64,000 bases of DNA from Vespula vulgaris (taxonomy: Eukaryota; Arthropoda; Insecta; Hymenoptera; Vespidae), in contig NC_066591.1 of the NCBI RefSeq assembly GCF_905475345.1, positions 4,263,501-4,327,500 of the forward strand, given 5' to 3'. This document shows positions 1 to 12,115 of this stretch, piece by piece (within the stretch, counting starts at the first letter, position 1; the number at the start of each line of letters is the position of its first letter). The position numbers and the translations under genes were made by a program. Below the pieces are notes generated by a model. The model searched no databases and was not told the origin of the DNA. It saw only the letters and a list, made by a program, of their open reading frames with translations.

Positions 1-1040
1 TTCTATTTCAGTTGATATTTTCACCGCATAACCTCTCATCCCCATTAAAAATACGACAATAAAACTGCGTACTAGTACTGCGTAACTTATCATCCACGTC
101 TGTACTTTTATCTATTCTTACTTATAGATATTCATATAAACATTAATGACAATAGTTGTTTTCTACCGAATAGTCTCTAAAAATGAATAATAATCATTTA
201 AAAATTTTCGATGTTGAAAACATCGAATGTAATGTAAGAATATCTTAAGTTAAATATTATATGATGTGTTCATGTATTTTTAACAACGGTAGATTCGCAA
301 CGAATCTACTATAAAATTTTGCTTAGAAAAGTTAGAAACGTGAACATTATTACCAACAGGTATTATTAAATAACGCAAGAATAACATTTAACCTACGAAA
401 GCAATCAGTGTTCTTATGCATTGAAAATATTTAATATATCTTATGTGCGCTGATATACTTCATTAATGGAAACAATTTATTCGTAGAGATACCACCTACT
501 TTAACGGAAAAAATATACTATTATTAATAATTTAGAATTTTACATGAAAAAAAAAATATATATATATGACAAAACTAGTAACATGTTAAAATATATAGAA
601 CGCATATACATTATAAACAATGAAAATTGTACCGTGCGAAGCATTATAAGAATTTTAATTAAAAATTTACCACTCCAAAATTTATTTTCAAGTATTAAGA
701 GTTTTTAATAATTTTATAATAACAATCTAATTCTTCAAAAATACATTTGCTTATTTCTATAAATTATTTTGTTATAAATTATTGAAGTTTTATAAATACA
801 ATTAATCTAAAAATACAATTATCTCCACGTTTTATATTGTACATTTATAATTTAACAATTACGCAAATATGTTATAAAAATATATATTATTATTTAATTG
901 AATTAAAAATATACATATAAATAATAATATAAATATATGTGTAATAAACAATGTAAGATGTCAATATAAGAATAGATGTTATTATTATTTTTTATTACAT
1001 ATTTTACATTATATCTCTGATTATTGCATTATTTGCAGTT
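1..1040. other. A+T-rich intergenic DNA
   Basis: Very A+T-rich sequence with short A and AT runs (for example near 548-568). I see no open frame of useful length, no RNA gene and no recognisable mobile element. Confidence 0.6.
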
Positions 1041-1046
1041 AATACA

Positions 1047-1183
1047 CCATCTAGTAGTAATCATATTTACAAACAGTTTCTCCCGCGTAGAAAGTCGAAC
1101 CATCTCTTTCGATTTCTCCCACTACCAAACCTTTATCCAATCGATGATCAGTACGGACATTCTACAGTATATATATATATATG
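1047..1183 (+). promoter_or_regulatory. Histone H3 promoter (copy 1)
   Basis: Four blocks are shared in order with the other H3 promoters: CCATCTAGTAGTAATCAT at 1047-1064, a CCCGCG block near 1082, CCAATCGATGATCAGTA at 1137-1153, and TACAGTATATATA from 1163 as TATA box. The TATA box lies about 85 bases before the start codon. The functions of the blocks are inferred from position and conservation. Confidence 0.8.
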
Positions 1184-1184
1184 A

Positions 1185-1664
<480 letters not shown>

Positions 1665-1692
1665 TTTCATGAGGTTTCAAATACTAAAAATC

Positions 1693-1708
1693 GGCCCTTT
1701 TCAGGGCC
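1693..1708 (+). terminator. Histone 3' stem-loop (H3 copy 1)
   Basis: GGCCCTTTTCAGGGCC is a perfect six-pair stem with a four-base loop, 28 bases after the stop codon. It is the SLBP-binding 3'-end processing signal of non-polyadenylated histone mRNA. Confidence 0.95.
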
Positions 1709-1739
1709 AACATTTTATTTACGATAAGCTTACTTTGAT

Positions 1740-2550
1740 TCACATATAATATACATTTATCAATAAGTGTTTAATAAAACTTGGCTTTTTTTTAACAAAA
1801 TTTAGGAAATTTAAAAATTTGAATCTAATTGTAATAAATTTTTTGCAGATATATTTTCATACACCAATGTGATGTAATAATAAAACATGAAATAAGTGTA
1901 AATACCAAAAATACCAGTAATAACAATAGTGACTTTTCTGATAAATATCAGAAAATCAGGTTCGCCAATTGTTAAATGATACAGATGATAATGATGAAGA
2001 TCTTTAAGGTAAAAATATTTCTAATGAAAGGCTTTGTATAATAAGATATTTACATTGTTTTGAATAGATGCATGGGTATTTGATATATTTTCCAAAAATA
2101 TGTTATAATTGTAGCACGATAAATTTTGTAATATACTATCACTATTGTGTTAAAAATAACCTTACCATGATACCATTAAACTTCTATATAAACTGTTTAA
2201 TTCTCAAACATAAATTTGACGATTAATAGCAAGATTATATCAGTTATCAAATTTTATAATAATCTTCAGGCTAAAGTAACATAATAGATTGGTTAATATA
2301 TAACAGCTTATAATAGTATTCCTGATAAAAACCTTTATCAGAGCTGATCTTATTGATTGTTTCAGGTATACTTTCGAGTTAAGCAAGGATTAGTTCGATT
2401 CACATTTTAGCTGTTACAAAAATTCTAACATATTTATTTTAGGTTTGGCTTCAACTTTTGGACGATGCTATGTATTGTTATTTAGTATTTTTGCCAGATT
2501 TGAAGATCTATAAGCGTAAGTGTAAAAATTTGAATGCATGATAAACGCAT
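1740..2550. other. Intergenic, A+T-rich
   Basis: No gene, repeat or RNA structure is recognised between the H3 3' flank and the duplicated H4 upstream block. Confidence 0.5.
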
Positions 2551-2554
2551 ATGT

Positions 2555-2990
2555 GAATAAACTAAAAGCAAATATGGCAGATATAATACATTTAAATACT
2601 ATTCCTCATATAATAAATATTTTTAATTAATTATATATTAAAATTCACCAAATCAGTTTATTATTAATATTAAAAAACAAAATATTGCAAAATGTACACT
2701 TGTTGAAACTTTATTTGAAGATTATTAGATAGATAATTTTTTACAATTTTATTAAGGAGAAATAATTGAAATATACAAAGAAATAGACTGCATAAAGTGA
2801 GTGTTGATCCAAATGTAGAATTCTTGTAAGTTCCTAGGCTCTTCAATTGGTGTGTTGCATTGGGTGGGGGAAAAAGTGGATATAAGTTTATTCTAATTGC
2901 CAGGTATAAATAGGACGAATCAAGCATTTGAAGTTATTTCAACGACTATTATGGTCCCGGAAGATTTGGTATGATCTATGTTAAGATTCA
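2555..2990 (+). pseudogene. Relic of an H4 gene: promoter kept, coding region lost
   Basis: This block aligns almost end to end with the upstream region of the intact H4 gene (about 9030-9480). It includes the CCTAGGCTC block, the inverted CCAAT (ATTGG at 2846-2850), a GGTGGGGGAAAA block and TATAAATA at 2905-2912. Similarity fades around 2990, where the start codon would be expected. No H4 coding sequence follows; unrelated sequence and a mariner fragment do. It is a decapitated H4 locus, and whether the promoter still fires is unknown. Confidence 0.8.
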
Positions 2991-3119
2991 GAAAAAGTTT
3001 CTTACTCTCCCGGAAGATAACATATGTAATTACATCAGAGTATTAATCAAATTTGATAATTGTGTGTTTGAAAAGTGATACATAATAGAATATTTTAATC
3101 AAGGTTATGATATATTCAT

Positions 3120-3480
3120 TTATTCATTTAAAAGTTATTGTCTTGAAAATAAGTGAAAATAAAGAAGAAATCAATATTTTTAAAAATTTTATTACAAAAA
3201 AGGGAATGTGATAGGTTGCTACAAAAATTTGTGATGTTTATGGACCATATGTCAGTATACGTGACTTAAATATGATTCAAGCATTTTTGATTTGCACAGT
3301 TTCATAAGTGATACACCTCACTTTGGTTGGCCAATGACTGAAAAATTCGATAAAATCACAGAAAAAATGAATAATTTGTCATATTAGAAGTTATGATGTT
3401 GCTAAGGAATTAAACATTGACCACAAAACAGTTTTAAATTATTGAAGAAGGTAAAAAAAAACTCAATGTTGGGTACTACA
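3120..3480 (+). mobile_element. Mariner-family transposase fragment (decayed)
   Basis: Conceptual translation in shifting frames gives a decayed N-terminal helix-turn-helix region: KICDVYG near 3216-3240, GWPMTEKFDKITEK near 3320-3370, and AKELNIDHKTVLNY near 3400-3440. The order and spacing match mariner transposases. Frameshifts and stops break it, and the DDD catalytic domain is absent. I saw no terminal inverted repeats. It is a dead fragment lying where the H4 and H2B genes of this unit should be. Confidence 0.75.
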
Positions 3481-3806
3481 TATACGATATAGAATTCAAT
3501 CGTCATATTTATTACAGCAGCATTTTACTTACATTTAGTTTATTTATTTTTCCCTGGCTTTAAAAAAATTCATTAGTTTTTATTTCTTTGCAATTATAAG
3601 AATCAAACAAATTTCTTTGTAAAGTACTATTTTTTACGAACAGCATGTATGTGATGTATGTAATAATTCGATGAAATAGTAATTCAATTTGAAAATTGGA
3701 ATTAAATGTACATATCATGACATACGATAAAAAATAAATAAATAATAAAAAAATATATATATATTTGAACAATTCTCATTATTAGCGGATCGTGATTCTG
3801 TCTTCA

Positions 3807-3880
3807 GCCAATAGAAGCTTAAGAATCTCTGAGGTAATTCTATTGGTCACTTCCAACATACAAGGAACAGTATAAATACT
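3807..3880 (+). promoter_or_regulatory. H2A promoter with paired inverted CCAAT boxes (orphan of a divergent pair)
   Basis: GCCAATAGAAGC at 3807-3818, a facing TTCTATTGG about 25 bases on, then TATAAATA at 3871. The same facing pair occurs in the two H2A/H2B divergent promoters (about 11532-11585 and 15848-15901). Here no H2B gene lies on the other side. Confidence 0.75.
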
Positions 3881-3968
3881 ACACGCTGCTACGCGTTGTT
3901 ACTTCTAAAATAGAGCTCAATAGTGCTCGTTCCGATTAAGTAAATTTATATTTTTAAAAAGCTTTGAT

Positions 3969-4343
3969 ATGTCTGGACGTGGAAAAGGCGGTAAAGTGAA
4001 GGGAAAGACGAAGTCACGGTCAAATAGAGCTGGATTACAATTTCCAGTTGGTCGTATCCATCGTCTTTTAAGGAAAGGTAATTATGCAGAACGCGTTGGA
4101 GCCGGAGCGCCAGTTTATTTGGCAGCAGTGATGGAATATTTAGCTGCTGAAGTTCTCGAGTTGGCCGGAAATGCTGCTCGTGATAACAAAAAGACAAGAA
4201 TTATTCCGAGACATTTACAATTGGCAATTCGAAATGACGAAGAATTAAATAAATTATTGTCTGGCGTGACTATTGCTCAGGGCGGTGTCTTGCCAAACAT
4301 ACAAGCTGTTTTGCTTCCAAAGAAGACAGAAAAGAAAACATAA
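3969..4343 (+). CDS. H2A: Histone H2A, copy 1
   Basis: This 124-residue canonical H2A dimerises with H2B. The basic tail (SGRGKGGKVKGK), the AGLQFPVGR block and the acidic-patch region (EYLAAEVLELAGNAARD) are intact, and it ends in PKKTEKKT. It is not H2A.Z or H2Av, since the C-terminus lacks their extensions. It differs from copy 2 by Thr14 instead of Ala14. It is the only gene left in this unit besides H3. Its promoter keeps the divergent layout although the H2B partner is missing. Confidence 0.98.
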   Translation: MSGRGKGGKVKGKTKSRSNRAGLQFPVGRIHRLLRKGNYAERVGAGAPVYLAAVMEYLAAEVLELAGNAARDNKKTRIIPRHLQLAIRNDEELNKLLSGVTIAQGGVLPNIQAVLLPKKTEKKT

Positions 4344-4365
4344 TTAAAAATTTGTAAACTAAAAC

Positions 4366-4381
4366 GGCCCTTTTTAGGGCC
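4366..4381 (+). terminator. Histone 3' stem-loop (H2A copy 1)
   Basis: GGCCCTTTTTAGGGCC, a perfect six-pair stem with UUUU loop, 23 bases after the stop codon. Confidence 0.95.
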
Positions 4382-4678
4382 ACCAGATTGGTATTTTCTT
4401 AAGGAATTATTTCGTGTGGATTGCGTTAATAATAATTTGTTTTAAATAAAAATATATCTTCTGAATACGTACAAATATTATTTCTTATATTTTAAAATAG
4501 TTTATTTTATTTTTAGAAGAATTTTAAAACATTAATAGTATTAAATTGTTTATTATTCAAAATTAAGTACATTAAACTAAAGCAAATTTATTTTAACATT
4601 TCTTTAAGATAAATATGCGAATAATTTTTTCTAAGTTGCGTTAGTATCTCACGGAAAATGTACACAAGCAAGCATGAG

Positions 4679-4740
4679 ATGTGGCAACGTTGTAATGAAA
4701 GAATGTGTAACAAATCCACGTAAGGATTTGGCAACAGTGT
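4679..4740 (+). other. Conserved element downstream of H2A (copy a)
   Basis: About 60 bases (ATGTGGCAACGTTGTAATGA at the left, GGATTTGGCAACAGTGT at the right) recur in inverted orientation at 14961-15033, in both cases roughly 0.35 kb downstream of an H2A gene. Both copies contain CAACGTTG and a second GGCAAC. The function is unknown; it may be conserved flank from unit duplication. Confidence 0.6.
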
Positions 4741-6750
4741 ATGAAATGCAGCTGGTCATCGTAAGTTGCATCGAGGACATATAGTCGATACTACCTTCAT
4801 GTTTATTTGTCGGAAAATTATTATTTCCAAGTTTATAATTATTTAAAAATTATATATTGTACTAAATAGAATGATTAATAAAATGATTATTATTAATTCA
4901 TAAGGTTTTTTTGTAGAACCTTTATATCAAACATTTTATATCAAACAAATAAAATTATTACTTCTTGTAAAAATAAATGTATAAAGTATATACTCAGTGT
5001 TATGTAATACTTGGAATTTATAATATATATACACATATAGAGTATATGTACACTCTTTGCATCTAAACGTCAATTTTTTAATATTATTTTATTAATTTTA
5101 TCAATCACTAATGCTTTAAAAATATTCCATTTTGATAAAAAAAAAGTTTGTCAAAAATGATATGATCGGGGACGGTCTTTAACACTAGCTAATGTAAATG
5201 TTTGGAAAAGTTGCTTATTGAATAACTTCATGCTCTTTTCGAGTTCGTGCGAAAATTTCTTCTAAAATTAAAATATAAAGTTTCTAGACTGAGGATTAAT
5301 CACTTTGTTGCTGGCCATATCAGAGTTTTCAACTTCCTATTTACCCTCATTATATTCGACGATTTATGAGCCAGTATAGAACTAATCGTAGAATGAGTGT
5401 CACTGGTATCGACGAAAACAGCAAGAGTGAGAGCACAGCAAATCTGTACACGTTGGACAGAGAATATTCCATCACGTTTTACCTTGAGCAGCAGACAAGC
5501 AGACAAAAAGATCGATATATTGATCTTTTTCCGCATAACCTTGGAATTATTTGCCCAATCATAGTCATTATTGAAGAAATTGTGCGAAAATACAATTTTT
5601 ACGTATTAAGTACTACATCTTCTTTTTTTTTGTATTTATGTATTTATTTCATTAAAACATAAAACAGAACGATCTGGATAATTTCAATCGCAATGTATAG
5701 GGACATATAAGTCGCGTTCATAAAATTTGGGATAACAAATTTATATATGCAAGAAGACATGTGATTGGTCAGATGTAAGCCGCAAGATTTATTCTTGTAA
5801 ATTTATCACTGCTACGATTTACGTCTTGCAACAGGGGAATAATCGATTCTGATTGGTGAATTTTCTTACGGTTTAGGTATTACGTTTTACGACATGGTAA
5901 TAAATTCGTTGTTGTGGCCATCCTATTTGGTAAAATAAAAAAATCAAAGATTTGTACAGTTATCTAGTTTTGGCTATAAGTAAACATTTACTCGATATGT
6001 GTAAAATTACAGATCAATTGATCCAATAGTTTCTAAGAAAAATATGCACTCAATTTAAAAAATGTTTCAAGAAATATTCATTTAAAGTTTTCCATGTTGT
6101 TACAACTAGTACGATTGAAGTTATGATAGATAACGACTAATTTCAATAACTTGAAATAATCAGCTATAACAGAACTATAAAGAAAACCTTCCTCAATTTT
6201 CGAAGAAGTCTTGTAAAATATGTTCTCTGCAAAAACATTACTTTTGCTACATCCATTTTCTATTTTGTCAACTGAAGATGTTTGTGCATTCTAGTTGATG
6301 ATTGCTCATGCATTCGTCATAAAAATACATTGATAGCAAAGAAAATCGAATAAAGTTAAGAATTCCATAGTTGTGTTCTTTGCTTGTACGAAATTTATCA
6401 TTTCTACTATCTTTCAATTTTTTTTGCTGATGTACTAGCATATTCAGTGTCTAGCTTCGAAACTATATTAATTTCCACAAAACTTTCTATTTTCTGGTAC
6501 TAACTTACGTGGAAACGCACGTTAAAAAGTATTCTAGTAAAAGGACAAAGAATAAGTCCAAAGGGACTTATTCTAGGGAAAAAAGGACCTAAAGAATGAT
6601 TATCTACGATGCTGTAGGCTCTAAACCTGTATAATTTTAGCAGTATTATGAATTTCACTTTAATATTTTAGAGATTTATTTTAGAGATTCCAAACTGTAA
6701 GAAAAAGAAAAAGAAATTGAATTTTTGAATATACACAGAAGAATATTGTC
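4741..6750. other. Intergenic spacer between histone units 1 and 2
   Basis: A+T-rich spacer. A segment around 5300-5540 is a little richer in G+C and open on both strands for 80-100 codons, but I recognise no protein in it. No histone gene, tRNA or intact mobile element was seen. Confidence 0.5.
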
Positions 6751-6758
6751 TTAATACG

Positions 6759-6880
6759 CCATCTAGTAGTAATCATACATACAACTAGCTTTTACCGCGT
6801 AAAAGTCCCCTCTCCTCCCCCCACTGCTGAACTTTTGGCCAATCAACGATCAGGATGAGTACTCCCTTACAGTATATATA
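6759..6880 (+). promoter_or_regulatory. Histone H3 promoter (copy 2)
   Basis: CCATCTAGTAGTAATCAT at 6759-6776 is preceded by ACG, so the reverse strand reads CTACTAGATGGCG. A TTTTACCGCG block lies near 6790, CCAATCAACGATCAGGA at 6839-6855, and TACAGTATATATA at 6869-6880. Order and spacing match H3 copy 1. Confidence 0.8.
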
Positions 6881-6947
6881 CACAGCGGATCGCAGTTCGA
6901 AATTATTCTGCTATTTCGTTCAATTAGTTATATACGGTCAATATTAA

Positions 6948-7361
<414 letters not shown>

Positions 7362-7389
7362 TTTCATGAGGTTTCAAATACTAAAAATC

Positions 7390-7405
7390 GGCCCTTTTTA
7401 GGGCC
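7390..7405 (+). terminator. Histone 3' stem-loop (H3 copy 2)
   Basis: GGCCCTTTTTAGGGCC, 28 bases after the stop codon. Confidence 0.95.
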
Positions 7406-7439
7406 AACATTTTATTTATGATAGGCTTACTCTGATTCA

Positions 7440-9030
7440 CATATAAGATTTATTACTAACATAAATATTCCCTTTACAAACTTCCTTGATAACATTTTGA
7501 AAATGAGTGAAAATTTGTATCGATTTTAACAAATATAATGAAAAATTTTTTGCAAATGTATTTTCAGATGTATCAAATGAGAGTTCTGATAATATATCTT
7601 TCTGATTAAATATCATGAGATTAGAAATGTTTGTTTTTTGCTAAGAAATACAAGCCATATATAACAACTTTATGAATCAAATTCATATTTATAAAATATA
7701 TATTATGTTTACAATACATAGATAATAACTGATTTAACTATCTGATTTAACATTATAAATAGTAGTCTAAATAAATTATAAATACTAAAAAATAAAACTT
7801 CAAGGATTATATTTAGGCGTGAACATGAGAATATTCTGAAAAAGAAACTGTATTAGTTACCTATAACAACAGAACCAATTAATAAATACATAGTAAAAAT
7901 TAACTAGACATAATTTATCAAATATTGACATAATGTATTATCGAAGAAGTCAGCCTATTGTTGTTTTACTTTATAATATCAAATACTGTCAAGTGATAGT
8001 AAAATAAAAACTATTGTAAATTATTAATAAATAGAAATGACACTTGGTCAACTTAAGTTACATAAAAGCCTACTTATATAGCATTATATACGTGCAATGT
8101 AAATGTTTAATCCTATAGATTAAATACTTTTATCATGTATAAATCTAAGTTAAAGTTTTTATGCACAATCTGTATAGTTTTCAAAAATTTGATAGTACTA
8201 ATGCATAAATCATAGGTTATTTAAATCGAAGACTGGTTATTTAACAGAATTATAAATATCTGATAACTTCTGATTCGACTTGTATTATTTTTCTTTTTTA
8301 ACAAATAAATTTATCAATATCTGTCTTATCCCAAAGATTATTAAAACAAATCCTATATCACTAAATAACACAATCTTTCAATTAGATTATCATATATTTA
8401 TAATATTACCATGTTAGAAAAAGAAGAATATTCATTTTTTTAACCAATAAGAAGCGATGTAAGTTTATAGCTCATGATTGGTATATTTAACCAAGACTAT
8501 GATTGGTGTGTTTTTGCAAGAAGAAAATGTATACGGAATAGTTTTTTTCAGGAGCATCAATAAAATCTTCCATAAAATATCGTTTTGCAACTTTACAAAA
8601 TGCATTTTTTTTTCATCTAATGTTAAGTATAGTAGAAAAAAATGCTATTCTATTGAGTATATTAATATTAACGTTTGCATGTAAATTCACGTTTTTTAAT
8701 ATATTTTTATATTCACATAGTTACTTTAGTTTTGTTACAAAAGCAAAAGTTTAGTTATTTTAAGTTTTGCTACATATTCTGCAGGGTATTTTCGTTGTTC
8801 AATGTTTTTCTTCGATTTGATATAGAGCGTCAATTAATCTTCATGTATGATTGACAGCTTTCGCAATTAAGTTATCATTTATGAATGTTTTTTCTTTGTA
8901 TAATTCTAATGATATATTTGACGAAATTCTGATTTATTTAAAGCTCTTTGATTTACCTATTTACTAGATTTAAAATATATAAGCAAATAACCAAATTTAT
9001 TTATTGTAATAATCAATAATAAACATATAC
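7440..9030. other. Intergenic, A+T-rich
   Basis: No gene recognised. The right end (from about 9030) begins the block shared with the H4 relic at 2555. Confidence 0.5.
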
Positions 9031-9325
9031 ATGATTAAACTAAAAGCAAATAGATAATATATCGGATATAATAAATAGTTTTAAATGCATATTCTTCATA
9101 TAATTAATATTTTTATAAAATTTATTAAATTAGTTTGTAGATTTATAATAATATTAAAAAACGAAATATTGCAGGATGTACATTTATTGAAATTTTATTT
9201 GATTTAGATTATTGGATAGATAATTTTTTACGATTTTATTAAGGAGAAATAACTTGGTGAAATATTTTTTCAAAAAAACAAACTGCACGAAGGGAATGTT
9301 AATACCAATGTAAAATTCTAGTTAC

Positions 9326-9395
9326 GTCCCTAGGCTCTCCGATTGGTGCGTTGCGTTTGGTGGGGGAAAAGATTAGTTCTAAAGTATAAATACAA
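9326..9395 (+). promoter_or_regulatory. Histone H4 promoter
   Basis: CCCTAGGCTC near 9328, inverted CCAAT (ATTGG at 9342-9346), TTTGGTGGGGGAAAA near 9356-9370 and TATAAATA at 9385-9392, about 90 bases before the start. All blocks are preserved in the relic at 2835-2912. Confidence 0.8.
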
Positions 9396-9473
9396 CGCCT
9401 CAAGTATTGGTGGTCATTCCTAAGACTATTGTGATAGTTGGAAGTTCTCTTGTGATTTGTTTTGATTATATAA

Positions 9474-9794
<321 letters not shown>

Positions 9795-9842
9795 AAACTG
9801 CCATAGGTGTAGATCCTTCAATTGTCTTCTGATCATAAAAAC

Positions 9843-9858
9843 GGCCCTTTTCAGGGCC
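9843..9858 (+). terminator. Histone 3' stem-loop (H4)
   Basis: GGCCCTTTTCAGGGCC, 48 bases after the stop codon, slightly farther than in the H3 and H2A genes. Confidence 0.95.
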
Positions 9859-9899
9859 ACAACATTTTCTTTGACGAATTGGAACTTTGATACATTACA

Positions 9900-10980
9900 C
9901 ATGCTATTAGTATATTTGTTTAGTATACTTCATATTTACTTTATTGTCTATCTTAAAAATTTAATTATCTTTACTATAAAGGCACATTAATTATATTTGC
10001 TTTAATTAATATGTATAGTATTTATTCATGCCCTTTTTGTCTTCATTGTATATATATATATAAAAAGTTATTTTTTCATTATAGAAAATGAAATACTTTG
10101 AATATATAGATATAATTTCTTAAGGAATTACTGCAGGAACAACTTTGTTAAATTAAGATAAACTGATTTAATTTTCATAATTCATTTTCTGCCGATAGAA
10201 AGCTACTTAGAAATAATTTAAGAAAACAAAAATAAATGGAGAAAGAGATGTAAGATTTATTGTACTTATTTTATAAAGGGTATTTAAAAAATATAGAAAT
10301 CAACAATTTTTATTAGGGGAAATTGATATTTTTAGTTTAACAAAAAGTGTAAAAAATATCAATATGAATTCAACAAACATTTGCAATATATCTTTCCTTT
10401 GATATTTTATCAAGTTAAGATGCATTAAAGTTTAGTAAACTGCGTAATTGCTATTATAACGTCAAATAATCGTATGATTGTCGAAAGACAGTACACTTCA
10501 TATAATTACAATTTCAAAAATAACAATTGAATGAATGATTCATTTGATTATCAGATTTACAAGAAAATTTAGTGCATATAACAGGGATTAAATAATTTGT
10601 TAAATTGCAAGCCATGATTCCATGAAATACAAATGCAAAAATATGTTTATAAATGCTTGTTGAATTCGTATTTATAATCTTTACATTTGATATTTTCTAA
10701 ACATTGATTTTTATTAAATAAACATCACGATATTAGTTTCTTGATAGCAGTATCACTATAAAATATTGCATTATTATCATATGAAATATGCAATACATCT
10801 TCATAAAATTAAACTTTCGAAAATTTATTCACGAGAACCAAATACATTATTAATATATGGTCATACTGTTTGAAACGAGATATAATATATATACCAAGTT
10901 GTAATGATATGTAGTTATAGAGGAAACGTAATTAAAAATGAAGATATTTTCAAACAAGAACATGTTTAACGTAAAAAATT
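9900..10980. other. Intergenic between convergent H4 and H2B
   Basis: A+T-rich; nothing recognised apart from short AT runs near 10050. Confidence 0.5.
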
Positions 10981-10986
10981 ATTGGT

Positions 10987-11002
10987 GGCCCTAAAAAGGG
11001 CC
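10987..11002 (-). terminator. Histone 3' stem-loop (H2B copy 1)
   Basis: On the minus strand GGCCCTTTTTAGGGCC, 27 bases past the H2B stop codon. Confidence 0.95.
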
Positions 11003-11029
11003 GGTTTACAATTCCACCATATTAATCAT

Positions 11030-11401
11030 TTATTTTGAGCTAGTATATTTGGTCACAGCTTTAGTACCCTCGCTAACAGCGTGTTTTGCGAGTTCACCAG
11101 GTAGCAATAAACGTACTGCAGTTTGAATTTCCCGAGAAGTGATGGTCGAACGTTTATTGTAATGAGCTAATCTCGATGCTTCCGCGGCAATTCGTTCAAA
11201 AACATCGTTGACGAAACTGTTCATAATGCTCATAGCTTTACTGGAGATTCCAGTATCCGGATGTACTTGTTTGAGTACTTTGTAGATGTAAATAGCGTAA
11301 CTTTCCTTCCTCTTACGCTTCTTCTTTTTATCAGATTTACTGATATTCTTTTGAGCTTTACCAGCTTTTTTAACAGCCTTACCACTAGCTTTAGGCGGCA
11401 T
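11030..11401 (-). CDS. H2B: Histone H2B, copy 1
   Basis: 123-residue H2B with the lysine-rich tail (PPKASGKAVKKAGK), the KKKRKRKESY block and the histone fold through LAKHAVSEGTKAVTKYTSSK. The C-terminal KYTSSK includes the Lys that is ubiquitinated in the family. It is transcribed divergently from H2A copy 2, with 301 bases between start codons. It differs from copy 2 at Ser21 and Ser23 (Asn and Ala there). Confidence 0.98.
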   Translation of the reverse strand: MPPKASGKAVKKAGKAQKNISKSDKKKKRKRKESYAIYIYKVLKQVHPDTGISSKAMSIMNSFVNDVFERIAAEASRLAHYNKRSTITSREIQTAVRLLLPGELAKHAVSEGTKAVTKYTSSK

Positions 11402-11702
11402 AATGAGAACAGACCTTTACTAATCGCAAGATTCGATATCACGTACGATACGATAGCTCGTACAGTTTAGTGAATAATAACCCATCGCAGGGTTTATTTC
11501 CTACTATGTAGTCTATAGTAATTCCGCCCTCTGCCAATAGGAGCGCTGTAGCAGCCCAAGAACCTTTCCAGCAATTCTATTGGTTCGTGCCGAAGTATGA
11601 AAAACTATATAAATGAAATATGGCGGTTACTCATCCTTATTTCTCAAACAAAACTTAAAGCTTTGTTACGGTTTTATTAGTTTATATTTTCGAAAAGTTA
11701 CA
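11402..11702. promoter_or_regulatory. Divergent H2B/H2A promoter
   Basis: The region holds GCCAATAGGAGC near 11532 facing TTCTATTGGTTC near 11575, the paired inverted CCAAT arrangement. An H2A-side TATA box (CTATATAAATG) lies near 11604. A shared control region for the stoichiometric H2A-H2B dimer is the standard interpretation. Confidence 0.8.
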
Positions 11703-12077
11703 ATGTCTGGACGTGGGAAAGGTGGTAAAGTAAAGGGGAAGGCAAAGTCACGGTCAAATAGAGCAGGATTACAATTTCCAGTTGGCCGTATCCATCGGCT
11801 TTTAAGGAAAGGTAATTATGCAGAACGCGTTGGAGCCGGAGCGCCAGTTTATTTGGCAGCAGTGATGGAATATTTAGCTGCTGAAGTATTAGAGTTGGCC
11901 GGAAATGCTGCTCGTGATAATAAAAAAACTAGAATTATTCCGAGACATTTGCAACTTGCGATCCGAAATGACGAAGAATTAAATAAACTGTTATCTGGCG
12001 TAACTATTGCTCAGGGCGGTGTCTTACCGAACATACAGGCTGTTTTGCTTCCAAAGAAAACGGAAAAGAAAACGTAA
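11703..12077 (+). CDS. H2A: Histone H2A, copy 2
   Basis: 124 residues. An in-frame ATG 90 bases upstream would add 30 residues unrelated to H2A, and it lies in the 5' leader next to the TATA box, so 11703 (MSGRGKG) is taken as start. The sequence is canonical, with Ala14. It is the closing gene of the complete histone unit. Confidence 0.98.
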   Translation: MSGRGKGGKVKGKAKSRSNRAGLQFPVGRIHRLLRKGNYAERVGAGAPVYLAAVMEYLAAEVLELAGNAARDNKKTRIIPRHLQLAIRNDEELNKLLSGVTIAQGGVLPNIQAVLLPKKTEKKT

Positions 12078-12099
12078 TGAAAAATTTGCAAACTAGAAC

Positions 12100-12115
12100 G
12101 GCCCTTTTTAGGGCC
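12100..12115 (+). terminator. Histone 3' stem-loop (H2A copy 2)
   Basis: GGCCCTTTTTAGGGCC, 23 bases after the stop codon. Confidence 0.95.

Noticed and set aside
5300..5662. Opposing 78- and 98-codon frames in the spacer of the histone cluster
   Set aside because: No known protein, no histone stem-loop or clear promoter. Could be a relic, but it cannot be supported.
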